DNA of 64,000 nucleotides, taken from assembly GCA_020722815.1 (NCBI GenBank), contig DYKB01000005.1:8270-72269 (forward strand), given 5' to 3'. The position numbers and the translations under genes are program-made. Within the stretch, counting starts at the first letter, position 1. The number at the start of each line of letters is the position of its first letter. Source of the DNA: Caldithrix sp. (GTDB lineage: Bacteria; Zhuqueibacterota; Zhuqueibacteria; Thermofontimicrobiales; Sulfurfontimicrobiaceae). Shown here piece by piece: positions 28,401 through 36,400 of this stretch. The notes below the pieces were generated by a model. It ran no database searches, was not told the origin of the DNA, and was given only the letters and a program-made list of their open reading frames with translations.

Positions 28401-29305
28401 GAGAATATTGGCAACGGCGCCTGAAATTGCTGCCCGGTCGTGCTAAAACATATTCGAGGGGGGGCCGAGGTGAGGACAAGGCTATCCAACAGGTAATATT
28501 GAATACGCGTCTGATAATAAAAAAGTTCACCACCGGAAATTTTCGGTATCCCTGGAAGCTTCATTGTAAAATGATGTGAATTTTCGAGCGTGACCGCAAT
28601 ATTTTCTGCCTCGACAGTCCCCGCATTAAAAATTGTGAATGCGAATTGAATTTGGGGTTGATTTTTAGCATTCAGAACCGAAATTAATTCAGGTTCGACT
28701 TTCCAGATACACAAATTTGAATTGGTAACAAATTTTGCAGGCAACGGGAATGGATTCTGCGCCTGGATATGTATCGCCGTTGGGGAAATGAACCGGGCCG
28801 ATAGCTTCCAGGATAGTGCGCCATTGGCAACTTTAAATAAAAGCCGATTCCAGCCACGATTTACCTGAAAACGAATCGTATCATTATTAAATTTATGCTC
28901 CCGTTGAATCCAATGATAATGAATCAGCTTCTGATTGCACCAAATAGCGACTTCGTCATCACTCCCCAAAAAACATTGTACTGGTTGCAAATTTGGCGAG
29001 TAAAGAAAAACCTGCGTATAAGCGACCTGTTGCTCCAGGAATGGAAATTTTAAAGTCGCCTCAGAAAAATCGAGAATCCTGTTCGGCGCGTGATAATGAA
29101 TCCATTGTCGTCCATTTACTTTTTGTCCGCCCCAGCCATAAATTTCCGCTTCGTTTTCAAGATAAGGAAAAGAGAGGCTCTCTTCACCAGTTTTAGCCGC
29201 AAAAGGTCCAAGAACCAGCCAATCACGAATATATTCATCCGCTTTAACATCCCTTAACCAACTAAAAAACAATACGACAAAAATAAAGAAAATCTTTTTC
29301 TCCAT
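25484..29305 (-). CDS. Large exported GH38 (alpha-mannosidase)-like protein, probably catalytically inactive
   Basis: 1273 residues from the ATG at 29305, which opens a clean signal peptide (KKIFFIFVVLFFSW, cleavage after VKA). The N-terminal 450 residues are beta-rich accessory modules. Residues about 495-820 match the GH38 catalytic and middle domains, with GGTWVEPALALINGESLIRQ, FAHQGCWTSQAKMKWHNRRAE and LPQILQNSG. The zinc and nucleophile positions are changed: HxNDPGW has become LND (Leu502, Asp504 kept), WVEPD has become WVEPA (Ala567), and NQFHD has become NQEYE (Tyr803). The C-terminal beta domains of GH38 follow to the end. It is probably a carbohydrate-binding pseudoenzyme or one of new activity. 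The GH92 gene lies 4 kb away on the same strand but is not in an operon with it. Confidence 0.8.
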   Translation of the reverse strand: MEKKIFFIFVVLFFSWLRDVKADEYIRDWLVLGPFAAKTGEESLSFPYLENEAEIYGWGGQKVNGRQWIHYHAPNRILDFSEATLKFPFLEQQVAYTQVFLYSPNLQPVQCFLGSDDEVAIWCNQKLIHYHWIQREHKFNNDTIRFQVNRGWNRLLFKVANGALSWKLSARFISPTAIHIQAQNPFPLPAKFVTNSNLCIWKVEPELISVLNAKNQPQIQFAFTIFNAGTVEAENIAVTLENSHHFTMKLPGIPKISGGELFYYQTRIQYYLLDSLVLTSAPPRICFSTTGQQFQAPLPIFSIYEAFRTFFSPWQIEGWQYQQENNDIIFQKNLILPDIFKGFEVKFFGDLGYHTGDYSINGKSLRTNCQGFTGYYSLRKSGTNVADFHLALTFNNMQAEEKNIMDLPFDSRIVPIFPGIENYLFENRFAAEIFNHQISCTPEFEHQLYQAFRSYNFRLLSELLGELAERQSILTKVADSLTLRLISISRQAIVKPEPVIQLNDPWLDQFRLIIENLDNYPQFSFTGGDAYAFWLIEQYRPEIFSQFQKFIKKGQWEVIGGTWVEPALALINGESLIRQFLYGKNYFKEKFNLDIMIGWMPNNISYPITLPQILQNSGVKILPLFNTEAINDVRIWECPEGSRVLGHFLSPRNILNKVDDSMGKGIQRLASPGAIESPRFFGISPEAKSNFRRDIEKILQLDQLKIYPQVKMGRLDDYYQASLSLAIDSVLALTSLPVLNREIPFAHQGCWTSQAKMKWHNRRAETFLPVAEMFAWLASHFRYTYPVSQLHASWRRLLANQEYELLAGMASSTAYQAAQKSYQQIFETTNQILREALGTLAANINTQFSEREALPLIVFNSLNWSRSGPLEIAVSSEPGMNQIEIFDSDGLAVPIKITNRQGGLIRFVFLAKDVPEMGYRTYWVIQHPGTAPEPIPRRPRFNFENDFLKIAIDEQTGTIKEFFDKKLNHDLIRGGGAEFQIQTDQPVTHPVQNLGLLGPVTKLNTPAHIGVIEDNQIRKIIRVEYHYQNSILIQNYIFYKALSWLEVQVAVNWQERNKMLKIAFPIQISNPTASFDVPFGIVTRPKNGQEVWAQKWCDLSNKELGLTIINDCKYGFDVKGNTIRMSVLRSPVVADSAFDQGFHSFSYALSSHPQNCKKGNSIQKGLEFNIPLVYLFTDMHKGNYPPASSFMIVEPDPVILSALKLAHNGNQTILRVYESIGEKADVKITFPRPARSVSLTDLLEWSSEKLAQRGHAIYFPINPYQIKTFQIEF

Positions 29306-29495
29306 TTTATTTATCCAATTTTGACCTTCTGCAAAGGGAAAAGGGCTTTCCCACTCCCTTTCAATGAGGATTAGGTGAACGGGTATGATGAATTGAAACA
29401 TCAAGAAAATTATGACATATTCTTAACTTATGAAATTTTAACCTGATTGTCAATATAAAAATGGAAAATTCTGATGGTTTTATCAGAAGAGGCAT

Positions 29496-29535
29496 AAAAA
29501 AAGGAAACCTTTACCTGGGCAAAGTAAAGGTTTCC
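29496..29535 (-). terminator. Intrinsic terminator of the FlgD-Ig gene
   Basis: Reading the minus strand, GGAAACCTTTAC pairs perfectly with GTAAAGGTTTCC around a 9-base loop, followed by seven Ts. It lies 43 bases past the stop at 29578. Confidence 0.9.
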
Positions 29536-29577
29536 ATCATGAGGAACATTGAACTATTTCGGGATATTGATTTTGAA

Positions 29578-30603
29578 CTAACGAAGGAGTACGAATTTTA
29601 TATATTGTGTTGAATTTTCTTCATTCTGGTGCAATACTTTGTAAAAGAAGACGCCGTCACCAACTGCTTTTCCTGAATCATCACAGCCATCCCAACATTC
29701 CAGGTCGTGAGAACCGGCGGCTAGTTCCTGCTTTTCCATGATTGTTCGAACTGGATTTTGATTCACGTCATAAATTTTTATCGAAACGCTCTCCGCCGTT
29801 TTGAGCTCATAATGCATCTTTAATTCGGACTGAAGCATTTTAAAAGGATTGGTCGATTGATTATCGTTTTGAAAATTCCGGTACGTTGCATCCTGCACAT
29901 CATTTTTCAGCGAATGAGTCACCGCTATATAGGTTTTTCGATACCAGGGTGATTGATTCCCGCCAAAGATGATACTCCCATTTTGACATTGATGATATTG
30001 AAACTGATAATTTGTCCCATCTGGATTTTGCAGCATAAAATCGATTTCGTTCCAGTCTGTTAGCCACTCCGGTGCCGCTGTAAGCTGTTCATCATTCCCA
30101 AGGAAAAGCGTGACATTATCTTCTAAATTTAAAGTAAAAGGCTTTCGGGCAACTTCATCATTGATGTTGAGTGCCTGATTAATCTGAATTGACGTATCAG
30201 GCGATACAGAAACTTCATCCCAAACGGATGAACTTGTGTAAAGGTTGTCATCCAGGCTGGCGAGCATCATTGGGCGCACATTTTTCGTACTGAGTTTCGA
30301 ATTTTCACTAATCAACTGTAAAATTCGATTATATCCATTTGGAAGCCGATTTTCTGATTTCTGAGTTTTTGAAATATCAATACTTTTACTAGACGCTGAT
30401 TCAATTTGTACTTTTGGGCTGGTCTCCCAATTAACATCATTGGTAATTTCTACGGCTCGTTCATAAGCCGGGACAAAACCTTTGACTGGTTGTCCAGTTT
30501 TGTTGGTTTTTGCCATCAAATTGGTAACGATTACCGTACCACATATAATAAGACTTATATTTTTCGTCATCCGAGACATTATATTATGCATCCTGATTTT
30601 CAT
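29578..30603 (-). CDS. Secreted protein with C-terminal FlgD-like Ig domain
   Basis: 341 residues with a signal-like start (ISLIICGTVIVTNLMA) and a poorly conserved central part. The C-terminal 80 residues carry the FlgD Ig pattern: YELKTAESVSIKIYDVNQN, then HDLECWDGCDDSGKAVGDGVFFYKV. Such domains end many exported proteins in FCB-group and candidate-phylum genomes and are linked to surface attachment or secretion. The ATG at 30603 has GGGGGA eight bases upstream. No function for the central part is recognised. It has its own terminator, so it is probably monocistronic with the small membrane gene upstream. Confidence 0.65.
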   Translation of the reverse strand: MKIRMHNIMSRMTKNISLIICGTVIVTNLMAKTNKTGQPVKGFVPAYERAVEITNDVNWETSPKVQIESASSKSIDISKTQKSENRLPNGYNRILQLISENSKLSTKNVRPMMLASLDDNLYTSSSVWDEVSVSPDTSIQINQALNINDEVARKPFTLNLEDNVTLFLGNDEQLTAAPEWLTDWNEIDFMLQNPDGTNYQFQYHQCQNGSIIFGGNQSPWYRKTYIAVTHSLKNDVQDATYRNFQNDNQSTNPFKMLQSELKMHYELKTAESVSIKIYDVNQNPVRTIMEKQELAAGSHDLECWDGCDDSGKAVGDGVFFYKVLHQNEENSTQYIKFVLLR

Positions 30604-30643
30604 GTTACTTTCCCCCTATTATCTATGCTTAATTTACGACTTA

Positions 30644-30820
30644 TTAGTTATTTTTTTCGTGAATATCGGTCCAAAAAATTGGTTCATGACAATTAATTAA
30701 AACGGTTGGTTGACGCTGCTTTCGTTTATTTCTCAAACTTATCAGGTAGAGACCAACCAGTGTAATTCCAAGAATGATGATTGGGATAATGATTAAAAAA
30801 GCAATTTTTATATTTTCCAT
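30644..30820 (-). CDS. Small single-pass membrane protein
   Basis: 58 residues from the ATG at 30820, which has AAGGA eight bases upstream. One helix (AFLIIIPIIILGITLVGLYLI) is followed by a basic segment RNKRKQRQP, giving an inside-positive C-terminal tail. It lies just upstream of the FlgD-Ig protein gene. The function is unknown, but the start signal and composition make it credible. Confidence 0.5.
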   Translation of the reverse strand: MENIKIAFLIIIPIIILGITLVGLYLISLRNKRKQRQPTVLINCHEPIFWTDIHEKNN

Positions 30821-31236
30821 CTGTGTTTCCTTTGTTTGCAAGTTCACTTATCCCTTATGCAAAGGCAATACCAAAATTTATCCTGTTTTTTTATCAGGCG
30901 CTATCCTGTTAATTTTAAAAGAATTAACACAATAGCAAAATTTAGAAATTTTATATTGTCCATCCGGAACACCATGTAAATTTTACACGGGATTTGGCAG
31001 GAATTTGAAATAGCAATCCATAACTTTATAAATATTAAAAAGTTAGATCAAGACAAGAGTTCCAATCGATATGTAATTATTTTATATCTTGAAGCTTTGG
31101 ATGGCAGGATAAATTTAATTTTTCAGACTGAAAATCATTTATCGTTCGGGATAGCCGGTAATTATTTTTACTCAAGTTTCGCACATCCTAAAAGGGCTTA
31201 AAACAAAGAAATTAAACTAAAAAAGATAGCATTTTA

Positions 31237-31392
31237 GTATCCCGTCATTAATTGAGAGTGAAAAGACCTGTCATTGCGAGGCGCTTTTTGCTGAAGCAAT
31301 CTCCTGCGGTACTATAAGGGGATTGCTTCGTCGCAAAAAGCGCTCCTCGCAATGACAGGACATCGCGTTACCCTCCTTTATTGAGCGGATAC
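31237..31392. mobile_element. 156-bp family C element containing a palindrome
   Basis: Left end GTATCCCGTCATTAA, right end TTTATTGAGCGGATAC; these are inverted copies of each other with a few mismatches, and match the 91-bp family C copies. GCATTTTA stands at 31229-31236 and 31393-31400, an exact 8-bp target duplication. Its interior is not the usual CCCTTTCAAAGG core but the TGTCATTGCG-type hairpin at 31267-31359. Confidence 0.75.
31267..31359. repeat. Long palindrome with TGTCATTGCGAGG arms
   Basis: CCTGTCATTGCGAG at the left end is matched by its complement at the right. GCTTTTTGCTGAAGCAATC and its complement form the rest of the stem around a CTGCGGTACTATAAG loop. It is the same sequence type as the interior of the element at 11476-11617. 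Confidence 0.8.
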
Positions 31393-31400
31393 GCATTTTA

Positions 31401-31491
31401 GTATCCACTCAATAAAACATGGTCGTACACCCTTTCAAAGGTTTTAAACCTTTGAAAGGGTAGATTTTACCATCCTTTATTGAAGGGATAC
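31401..31491. mobile_element. 91-bp family C element, second full copy
   Basis: Ends GTATCCACTCAATAAA and TTTATTGAAGGGATAC; same length and nearly the same sequence as 18626-18716. It is flanked by GCATTTTA at 31393-31400 and 31492-31499. The left flank is shared with the preceding element, so two elements are inserted side by side at one target. Confidence 0.9.
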
Positions 31492-31556
31492 GCATTTTAG
31501 CTCCTAAGTTATTATATTAATTTGACTTAAAAAAATAATTCCAAAAGGAGACTAAA

Positions 31557-32154
31557 ATGCTATCTATTAAAGATACAAAAGAATTGAAGCAAACAAGTCA
31601 ATTTTTGTAAAAAGTAATTTTTCGGTCAGTTCAAAATTAGTTGAATTGTTACGCCTTTTTATGCTAGCGTGCTGATGTCTCCAAACTAACATGTTGAAAT
31701 TAAAAGAACTTAAGGTTGATGAAAAATTAAGCTTTTTGTTGTTATTTCCTTTTCTGGCGATTCAGAACGTGCCAAATGGCGGCTGCTGTTGAGTACGGAT
31801 TTGAGTTTGAATTTTCAACACGCGGTTGAAATTTACCATCATCGCTGGACGATTGAGGTCATGTTTAAAGAGTGTCAACAGCACCTCCATCTCGGCAAAT
31901 GCCAATCCACCGATTTTGATGCGCAAATTGCAGATGCCACCATTAGCTTAATTTTGTATCTGATGCTCACTTTTCACCAGAAATTAACCGCCTTTGCTAC
32001 CTTTGGCGCGTTGTTTCAGGATTGTCGTGATGAGTTGATCGAAGCGACCGTGGCCGAAAAATTATGGCAATTATTTTTAGCGATCCAAACCGTCTTCACG
32101 GCGTTTTTGGGTATTGATTTTCAGCAAATATATGCAATCCATGGAGGTTACTAG
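31557..32154 (+). pseudogene. Decayed IS4-like DDE transposase
   Basis: The ATG at 31557, with AAGGAG upstream, gives LSIKDTKELKQTSQFL then a stop. Further stops follow until about 31741, where a frame encodes FSGDSERAKWRLLLSTDLS and YHHRWTIEVMFKE, the YREK-type block with the catalytic Glu of IS4-type transposases, then LGKCQSTDFDAQIADATISL. Only about 600 bases remain of a gene that is normally 1.1-1.4 kb, so the centre with the first catalytic Asp residues is deleted. Its 3' end overlaps the first codons of the TPR gene. No intact inverted ends were found. Confidence 0.75.
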
Positions 32155-33379
32155 AGTTGATGAACTGATGAAAGACGCGAACCTGTTATTTTTACAGAAA
32201 GATTATCAAGCAGCGCTGGCAAAATATCTCAAAGAAAGCGAGATCAGTCCATTTAATTCAAAGTGCTATTACAACATCGGGACATGTTATGAGCGGCTAA
32301 ATGAACCCCAAATGGCTATCAGTGCGTACCCAAAAGCCTTATTGATCAAAAGCAATTTCACCGATGCGCTCAACGCCCTGTCGAGATTGGGTGGAAAAAT
32401 GCTGGATGAAGCGGTAAAAGATGCCAGCCTGAACCGTGCCAATAGCCTGGTCATGCAAAAAAAATATGATGATGCCATCGCTGAATACAAAAACTATATC
32501 CAAAAAGAACCATTAAATTTTCAGGCTCAGGTAAATATTGCCTTCTGCTATGAACAAAAAAATGAGCTGCAACTCGCCAAACAGCATTATGAAAATGCGT
32601 TAAAAATGGATGAAAAGTCTACAAATGCCGTGGAAGGCCTGACACGGGTTGATAAAATATTGAAAGATCAACAAGCCGAAAACTTGAAAAAACAGATAGA
32701 TGATGATATGGATTCCGGACGTTATGGCGTCGCGAATGTTCGATTACAGCCGTATTTGCAGCTTATTCCAGATGATAAGTGGGCACTCGATAAAACCCAG
32801 GTAGTCGAAAAAACGCTGGAACAACAAAATCAAACTGAAACAAGCCAAAATTTGACCCAACAAGCCGTAAAAACGGATGTTTCATCGAATATCGATTCAA
32901 CCACCCCAATAACAGCCGATGAAATAACATCACCGATACCTGAACCGGTTAATAAAAAAAATCCATGGTGGATATATATCATCATTATTGCTGTTATACT
33001 GGCCGCTGTAATTGTGTTAATAAGCCAAAAGAAAAAATCCGAACCAGAGGCGGCAAGAATTAGTCAGGAAATAAAAAATATAAGCGTACATCAGTTTTTA
33101 TCCGATTGCCATTCTACCAAACGTACGGGAATTGTATCAGTAACAACACCAAATGGTGCCTCTGAAAAGATAGAAGGCAAAATCTATTTAAAAAATGGCA
33201 ATATTGTCCGGGCAAATTGTGGCGAAATTGAAAGTGTGGATGCACTTTATCGCTTATTGGAAACGGAAATTCCGGAGAGCTTGCTTTTCCAGGAGACAAA
33301 TTTTACCGCCGAAGCCAATATCTACCAGGTAACCATGCCGTTTCTGGTTCAATGGCAGATTAAGCAGGAAAAAAAGTAG
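32141..33379 (+). CDS. TPR protein with one membrane helix and C-terminal DUF4388/PatA-like domain
   Basis: 412 residues. TPR-like repeats occupy roughly residues 8-190 (YYNIGTCYERLNEPQMAI, AIAEYKNYIQKEPLNFQAQ, AQVNIAFCYEQKNELQLA). A low-complexity linker is followed by one helix, WIYIIIIAVILAAVIVLI, at about 285-303. The C-terminal part (HQFLSDCHSTKRTGIVSV, GKIYLKNGNIVRANCG) resembles the DUF4388 domain found in gliding and signalling proteins. The 5' end abuts the transposase relic: GGAGG lies within the first codons and no good ribosome site precedes the ATG at 32141, so the native start may have been lost or altered by the insertion. Confidence 0.65.
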   Translation: MEVTRVDELMKDANLLFLQKDYQAALAKYLKESEISPFNSKCYYNIGTCYERLNEPQMAISAYPKALLIKSNFTDALNALSRLGGKMLDEAVKDASLNRANSLVMQKKYDDAIAEYKNYIQKEPLNFQAQVNIAFCYEQKNELQLAKQHYENALKMDEKSTNAVEGLTRVDKILKDQQAENLKKQIDDDMDSGRYGVANVRLQPYLQLIPDDKWALDKTQVVEKTLEQQNQTETSQNLTQQAVKTDVSSNIDSTTPITADEITSPIPEPVNKKNPWWIYIIIIAVILAAVIVLISQKKKSEPEAARISQEIKNISVHQFLSDCHSTKRTGIVSVTTPNGASEKIEGKIYLKNGNIVRANCGEIESVDALYRLLETEIPESLLFQETNFTAEANIYQVTMPFLVQWQIKQEKK

Positions 33380-33409
33380 TTAGTAAATGTTTTCTCAATA
33401 TTTCTTGAA

Positions 33410-33480
33410 AGGGACAATGCATTCCGTTTAAAGCATGAAAATATTCAGCATTCAAAATTTGTCCGGAATGTACTGTCCCT
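33410..33480. repeat. 71-bp palindromic element
   Basis: AGGGACAATGCATTCCG at the left and CGGAATGTACTGTCCCT at the right are inverted with 15 of 17 matches. It sits between the convergent TPR and amidase genes. No second copy was noticed in this window. Confidence 0.6.
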
Positions 33481-33576
33481 ATTAATCCAGGTGAATAGAT
33501 ACTTTCAGTCAATTAAAATGACAATCAAAATTGGCTATTGCCAGGGTTAAAAAATTTCCATTTTCAAAATCGGTTA

Positions 33577-35397
33577 TCAGGGTGTCCGAGTGGCATTAAA
33601 AAATTCTTCAAGGGCATCAACGATAGCCTGGGCAATTTTTTCCTGAAATTCCGGTGTCGGGATCAGCATCTCTTCGGCTGGATGAATAATAAAAGCAGGT
33701 TCAACCAAAACAGACAGAAAATCAGTTGGTTTCGTTAAAACGTAGCTGCGATTGTACAGGCCGTAGTCCGGCAATTTCAAAGATTGAAGTAATCGATTGT
33801 GAATAATCTGGGCTAATTTATAACTGTGCGGTTGAAAATAGTACGTACTCGTTCCGGAATTCTTGTAGGGGTTAACACCATCCGGCAGTGAGTTAAAATG
33901 CATACTAATTAAAACATCGGCATCCACAAACCGGGCTAATTGGGGACGTGTTTCCAGATCGATGCCATAAGCATCTTCACGTGTCAAAAGAACAAACGCG
34001 CCTTTTTGTGATAAAATTTTTTTTATCCGCTCGCAAACAACCAAATTGACATCCTTTTCCATAAGACCAGAAGGTCCAACCGCACCCGTATCCGGATTAT
34101 GCCCCGGATCGAGCGTAATCATTAAACCACGCAATGGTGAAGTAGGCCATTTCGGTAGTTCTGGTGGATCTTTAATTTCTAAAACCAAATTATTACGTTG
34201 ATATTCAAGTTGATACCCCCAAAGCTGTCCATTCTTAAGTTCGATTCTAAACTCTTGAATTTTATCGGAAATCTTATTCCAGGTAGTCCTTTCAATCAGC
34301 GGATGATTTTTGGGGATGTTAATAGTGGGTGCCAGATTTTGTAAATCCCAAAAGGTAAGTACCAGCGCCGCAGGGGATTTTCTGGCATCAATTTTAACAA
34401 TGGTTGGACGACTTAATCTAAAATAAAAACTACTCCGACGATCTTCATGTCGCAGCCAATTACTTAAAATTCGGACAGGAGCTGCTGGTTTGGCTGATGG
34501 TAATACCTGAAGACTATCCACTGGCAGCCAGACAGCCTCACCATCACTGAGAAAAAAGCGAACATAGTTGCCATATTGAGCGGTAAACGGAACGGGGGTT
34601 CCTCCCGGAATAAGAAACATGGCATTTCCATGATATTGAATATCCGGTCGGAAAATGGGTAATTCCAGCCTGGCTTGCATGGGGGATGGTGTCCTGTCAA
34701 TGGTCAGGGTTCCAGGACCAATGAGCGAAAGCGTATCATGGCCGGTTTTGTACAAACGGAACCGAATCATTCGATTATCGGCTTGATGGGTTGAATCAAT
34801 CAGAAAAGTACCTGTATAGAGGCCCTCAACACCGTTGGCTTTTACAGGTGGCATACCCCCATAAACAGCATTCCCCCAAAATCGCTGACGATTGGCAGGC
34901 ACTTCGTACAGGGGAAAATTTGATAGCAAACCTTCAATATCCAGAAATGCACTCGCCCCTGGCGAACCCTTAACGGCCACTCGCAACAGGTCCCCGGGCC
35001 GAAGCATTATCGGTTTTTTGGGGTATATAAAACTGGTATCGAACTGTAAAGGCGCTGCCGGAGAAGTTAACATATAGTCTGGAATCCGGATGGTAAGATG
35101 CTGAGAAATCGTATCTTTACCAGTGGTTGCCTGAGCGTCATAGACCGGATTTTCAGGATCAATCTGAAACATTTTCAAAAAAGAACCATTGGGAAAAAGC
35201 TTGATGGCAATTTTATTAATCCAGAACTCGGCAGTTGGTGGTTGAACATTACCATAGATAAAAATCGAATCGCTTGAAAAAACGAAATCATTATTTTTCG
35301 GATAAATTATTTGAATTTTGGGTTGCGCAAACAGAGAAAGATGGGTAAAACAAAGAATTATTCCGATAATGATAATAATCGCGTTCCGCATGCGCAT
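33577..35397 (-). CDS. N-acetylmuramoyl-L-alanine amidase (Amidase_3), exported
   Basis: 606 residues with a signal peptide (RNAIIIIIGIILCFTHLSLFA). A long beta-rich N-terminal region, residues about 25-380, precedes a C-terminal zinc amidase domain. Zinc ligands are visible: the His of ITLDPGHNPDTGA, the Glu of LMEKDVNL, and the His of LISMHFNS; a catalytic Glu is expected in LSVLVEPAFI. The enzyme cleaves the lactyl-peptide bond of peptidoglycan in the periplasm, during cell separation or recycling. Two ATGs lie close together (35397 and 35391), both near AGGAAAGGA, so the start is uncertain by two codons. The N-terminal region may be the AMIN-type targeting part, though I do not recognise it clearly. 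Confidence 0.88.
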   Translation of the reverse strand: MRMRNAIIIIIGIILCFTHLSLFAQPKIQIIYPKNNDFVFSSDSIFIYGNVQPPTAEFWINKIAIKLFPNGSFLKMFQIDPENPVYDAQATTGKDTISQHLTIRIPDYMLTSPAAPLQFDTSFIYPKKPIMLRPGDLLRVAVKGSPGASAFLDIEGLLSNFPLYEVPANRQRFWGNAVYGGMPPVKANGVEGLYTGTFLIDSTHQADNRMIRFRLYKTGHDTLSLIGPGTLTIDRTPSPMQARLELPIFRPDIQYHGNAMFLIPGGTPVPFTAQYGNYVRFFLSDGEAVWLPVDSLQVLPSAKPAAPVRILSNWLRHEDRRSSFYFRLSRPTIVKIDARKSPAALVLTFWDLQNLAPTINIPKNHPLIERTTWNKISDKIQEFRIELKNGQLWGYQLEYQRNNLVLEIKDPPELPKWPTSPLRGLMITLDPGHNPDTGAVGPSGLMEKDVNLVVCERIKKILSQKGAFVLLTREDAYGIDLETRPQLARFVDADVLISMHFNSLPDGVNPYKNSGTSTYYFQPHSYKLAQIIHNRLLQSLKLPDYGLYNRSYVLTKPTDFLSVLVEPAFIIHPAEEMLIPTPEFQEKIAQAIVDALEEFFNATRTP

Positions 35398-35503
35398 TGT
35401 CCTTTCCTGAGACGGAATCATTTCAATAAAATCATTCCTGACGCAAAATTTATCTAAGTGAAAATTGAATCAGTTCTAATGTAACAAAATCAATAAGAAA
35501 ATA

Positions 35504-36391
35504 CTATCGGGCTAACTTATCAATAATTGCACGAAATTTCTGAATATACTCCGGTGTTGTTCCACAGCACCCGCCGACAATCCTGGCACCGGCATCAATA
35601 AGCTGTTCCAATTTCGAAGCCATCATCATGGCGGTTTCATTATATATTGTCCGGCCCGCAACGAGTTCTGGCAAACCGGCATTGGGCTCCGCCATAATCG
35701 GCAAGTCGGTATTTTCACGCATTTCTTTTACAATCTCAATCATCTGATCAATCCCATAGCCGCAATTGGTAGCGACCAAATCCGCACCGGCGTCGGTCAG
35801 GGAAGCCACACAGGTTGGAATATCCTGCCCCATCATGGTGCGATACCCCAATTTCCCTTTCTGATAGGTCATAGAAGCAATAACCGGCAATGGCGAAACA
35901 TTTTTCGCCGCTTTAACAGCACATCCAGCTTCCGCAACGTCAGACATGGTTTCGATACAAACAATATCAATCCCACTTGCAACCAACACCTTTATCTGTT
36001 CCGCATACATTTGAATCATTTCGGTTTCGGGCACCGTCCCAAGTGGTTCTAAAAATTGTCCCGTAGGACCAATCGATGCGGCGATAAAAACATTGTTGCC
36101 AGCGGCTTTTCGCGCTATTTCTGCTGCTGCACGATTAATTTCAATTACTTTATCATCCAGATGATGATCTGCCAGCTTGAATCGATTCCCGCCAAAAGTA
36201 TTCGTTAAAATGATATCAGCGCCGGCGGTCACATAATCCTGATGAATTTGTAACACAGTTTCCGGATGCTCAAGATTCCATTTTTCAGAAGATTCACCAA
36301 CAGGCAACCCTTTCAAATAGAGCTGGGTCCCCATTGCGCCATCGATAAGCAGGATTTTTTCGGCCAGTTGTTCAAAAAATTTGTTTGGCAT
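35504..36391 (-). CDS. Homocysteine S-methyltransferase family protein
   Basis: 295 residues, a single homocysteine-binding TIM barrel. IDGAMGTQLYLKGLP opens the domain, and ILTNTFGGNRFKL and IETMSDVAEA follow. The zinc-binding cysteines are in ATNCGYG and GGCCGTTPEYI. This equals the first module of cobalamin-dependent methionine synthase or a stand-alone betaine- or methylcysteine-type methyltransferase; no cobalamin or pterin module is adjacent. It may act with MetH-like partners elsewhere. AAGGGAAGA precedes the ATG. The upstream SPOR-domain gene ends only 9 bases away, so they may share a transcript. Confidence 0.88.
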   Translation of the reverse strand: MPNKFFEQLAEKILLIDGAMGTQLYLKGLPVGESSEKWNLEHPETVLQIHQDYVTAGADIILTNTFGGNRFKLADHHLDDKVIEINRAAAEIARKAAGNNVFIAASIGPTGQFLEPLGTVPETEMIQMYAEQIKVLVASGIDIVCIETMSDVAEAGCAVKAAKNVSPLPVIASMTYQKGKLGYRTMMGQDIPTCVASLTDAGADLVATNCGYGIDQMIEIVKEMRENTDLPIMAEPNAGLPELVAGRTIYNETAMMMASKLEQLIDAGARIVGGCCGTTPEYIQKFRAIIDKLAR

Positions 36392-36400
36392 TTCTTCCCT

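Noticed and set aside
28303-28579. Short ORFs on both strands within the GH38-like gene
   Set aside because: They are shadows of an intact 1273-codon gene.
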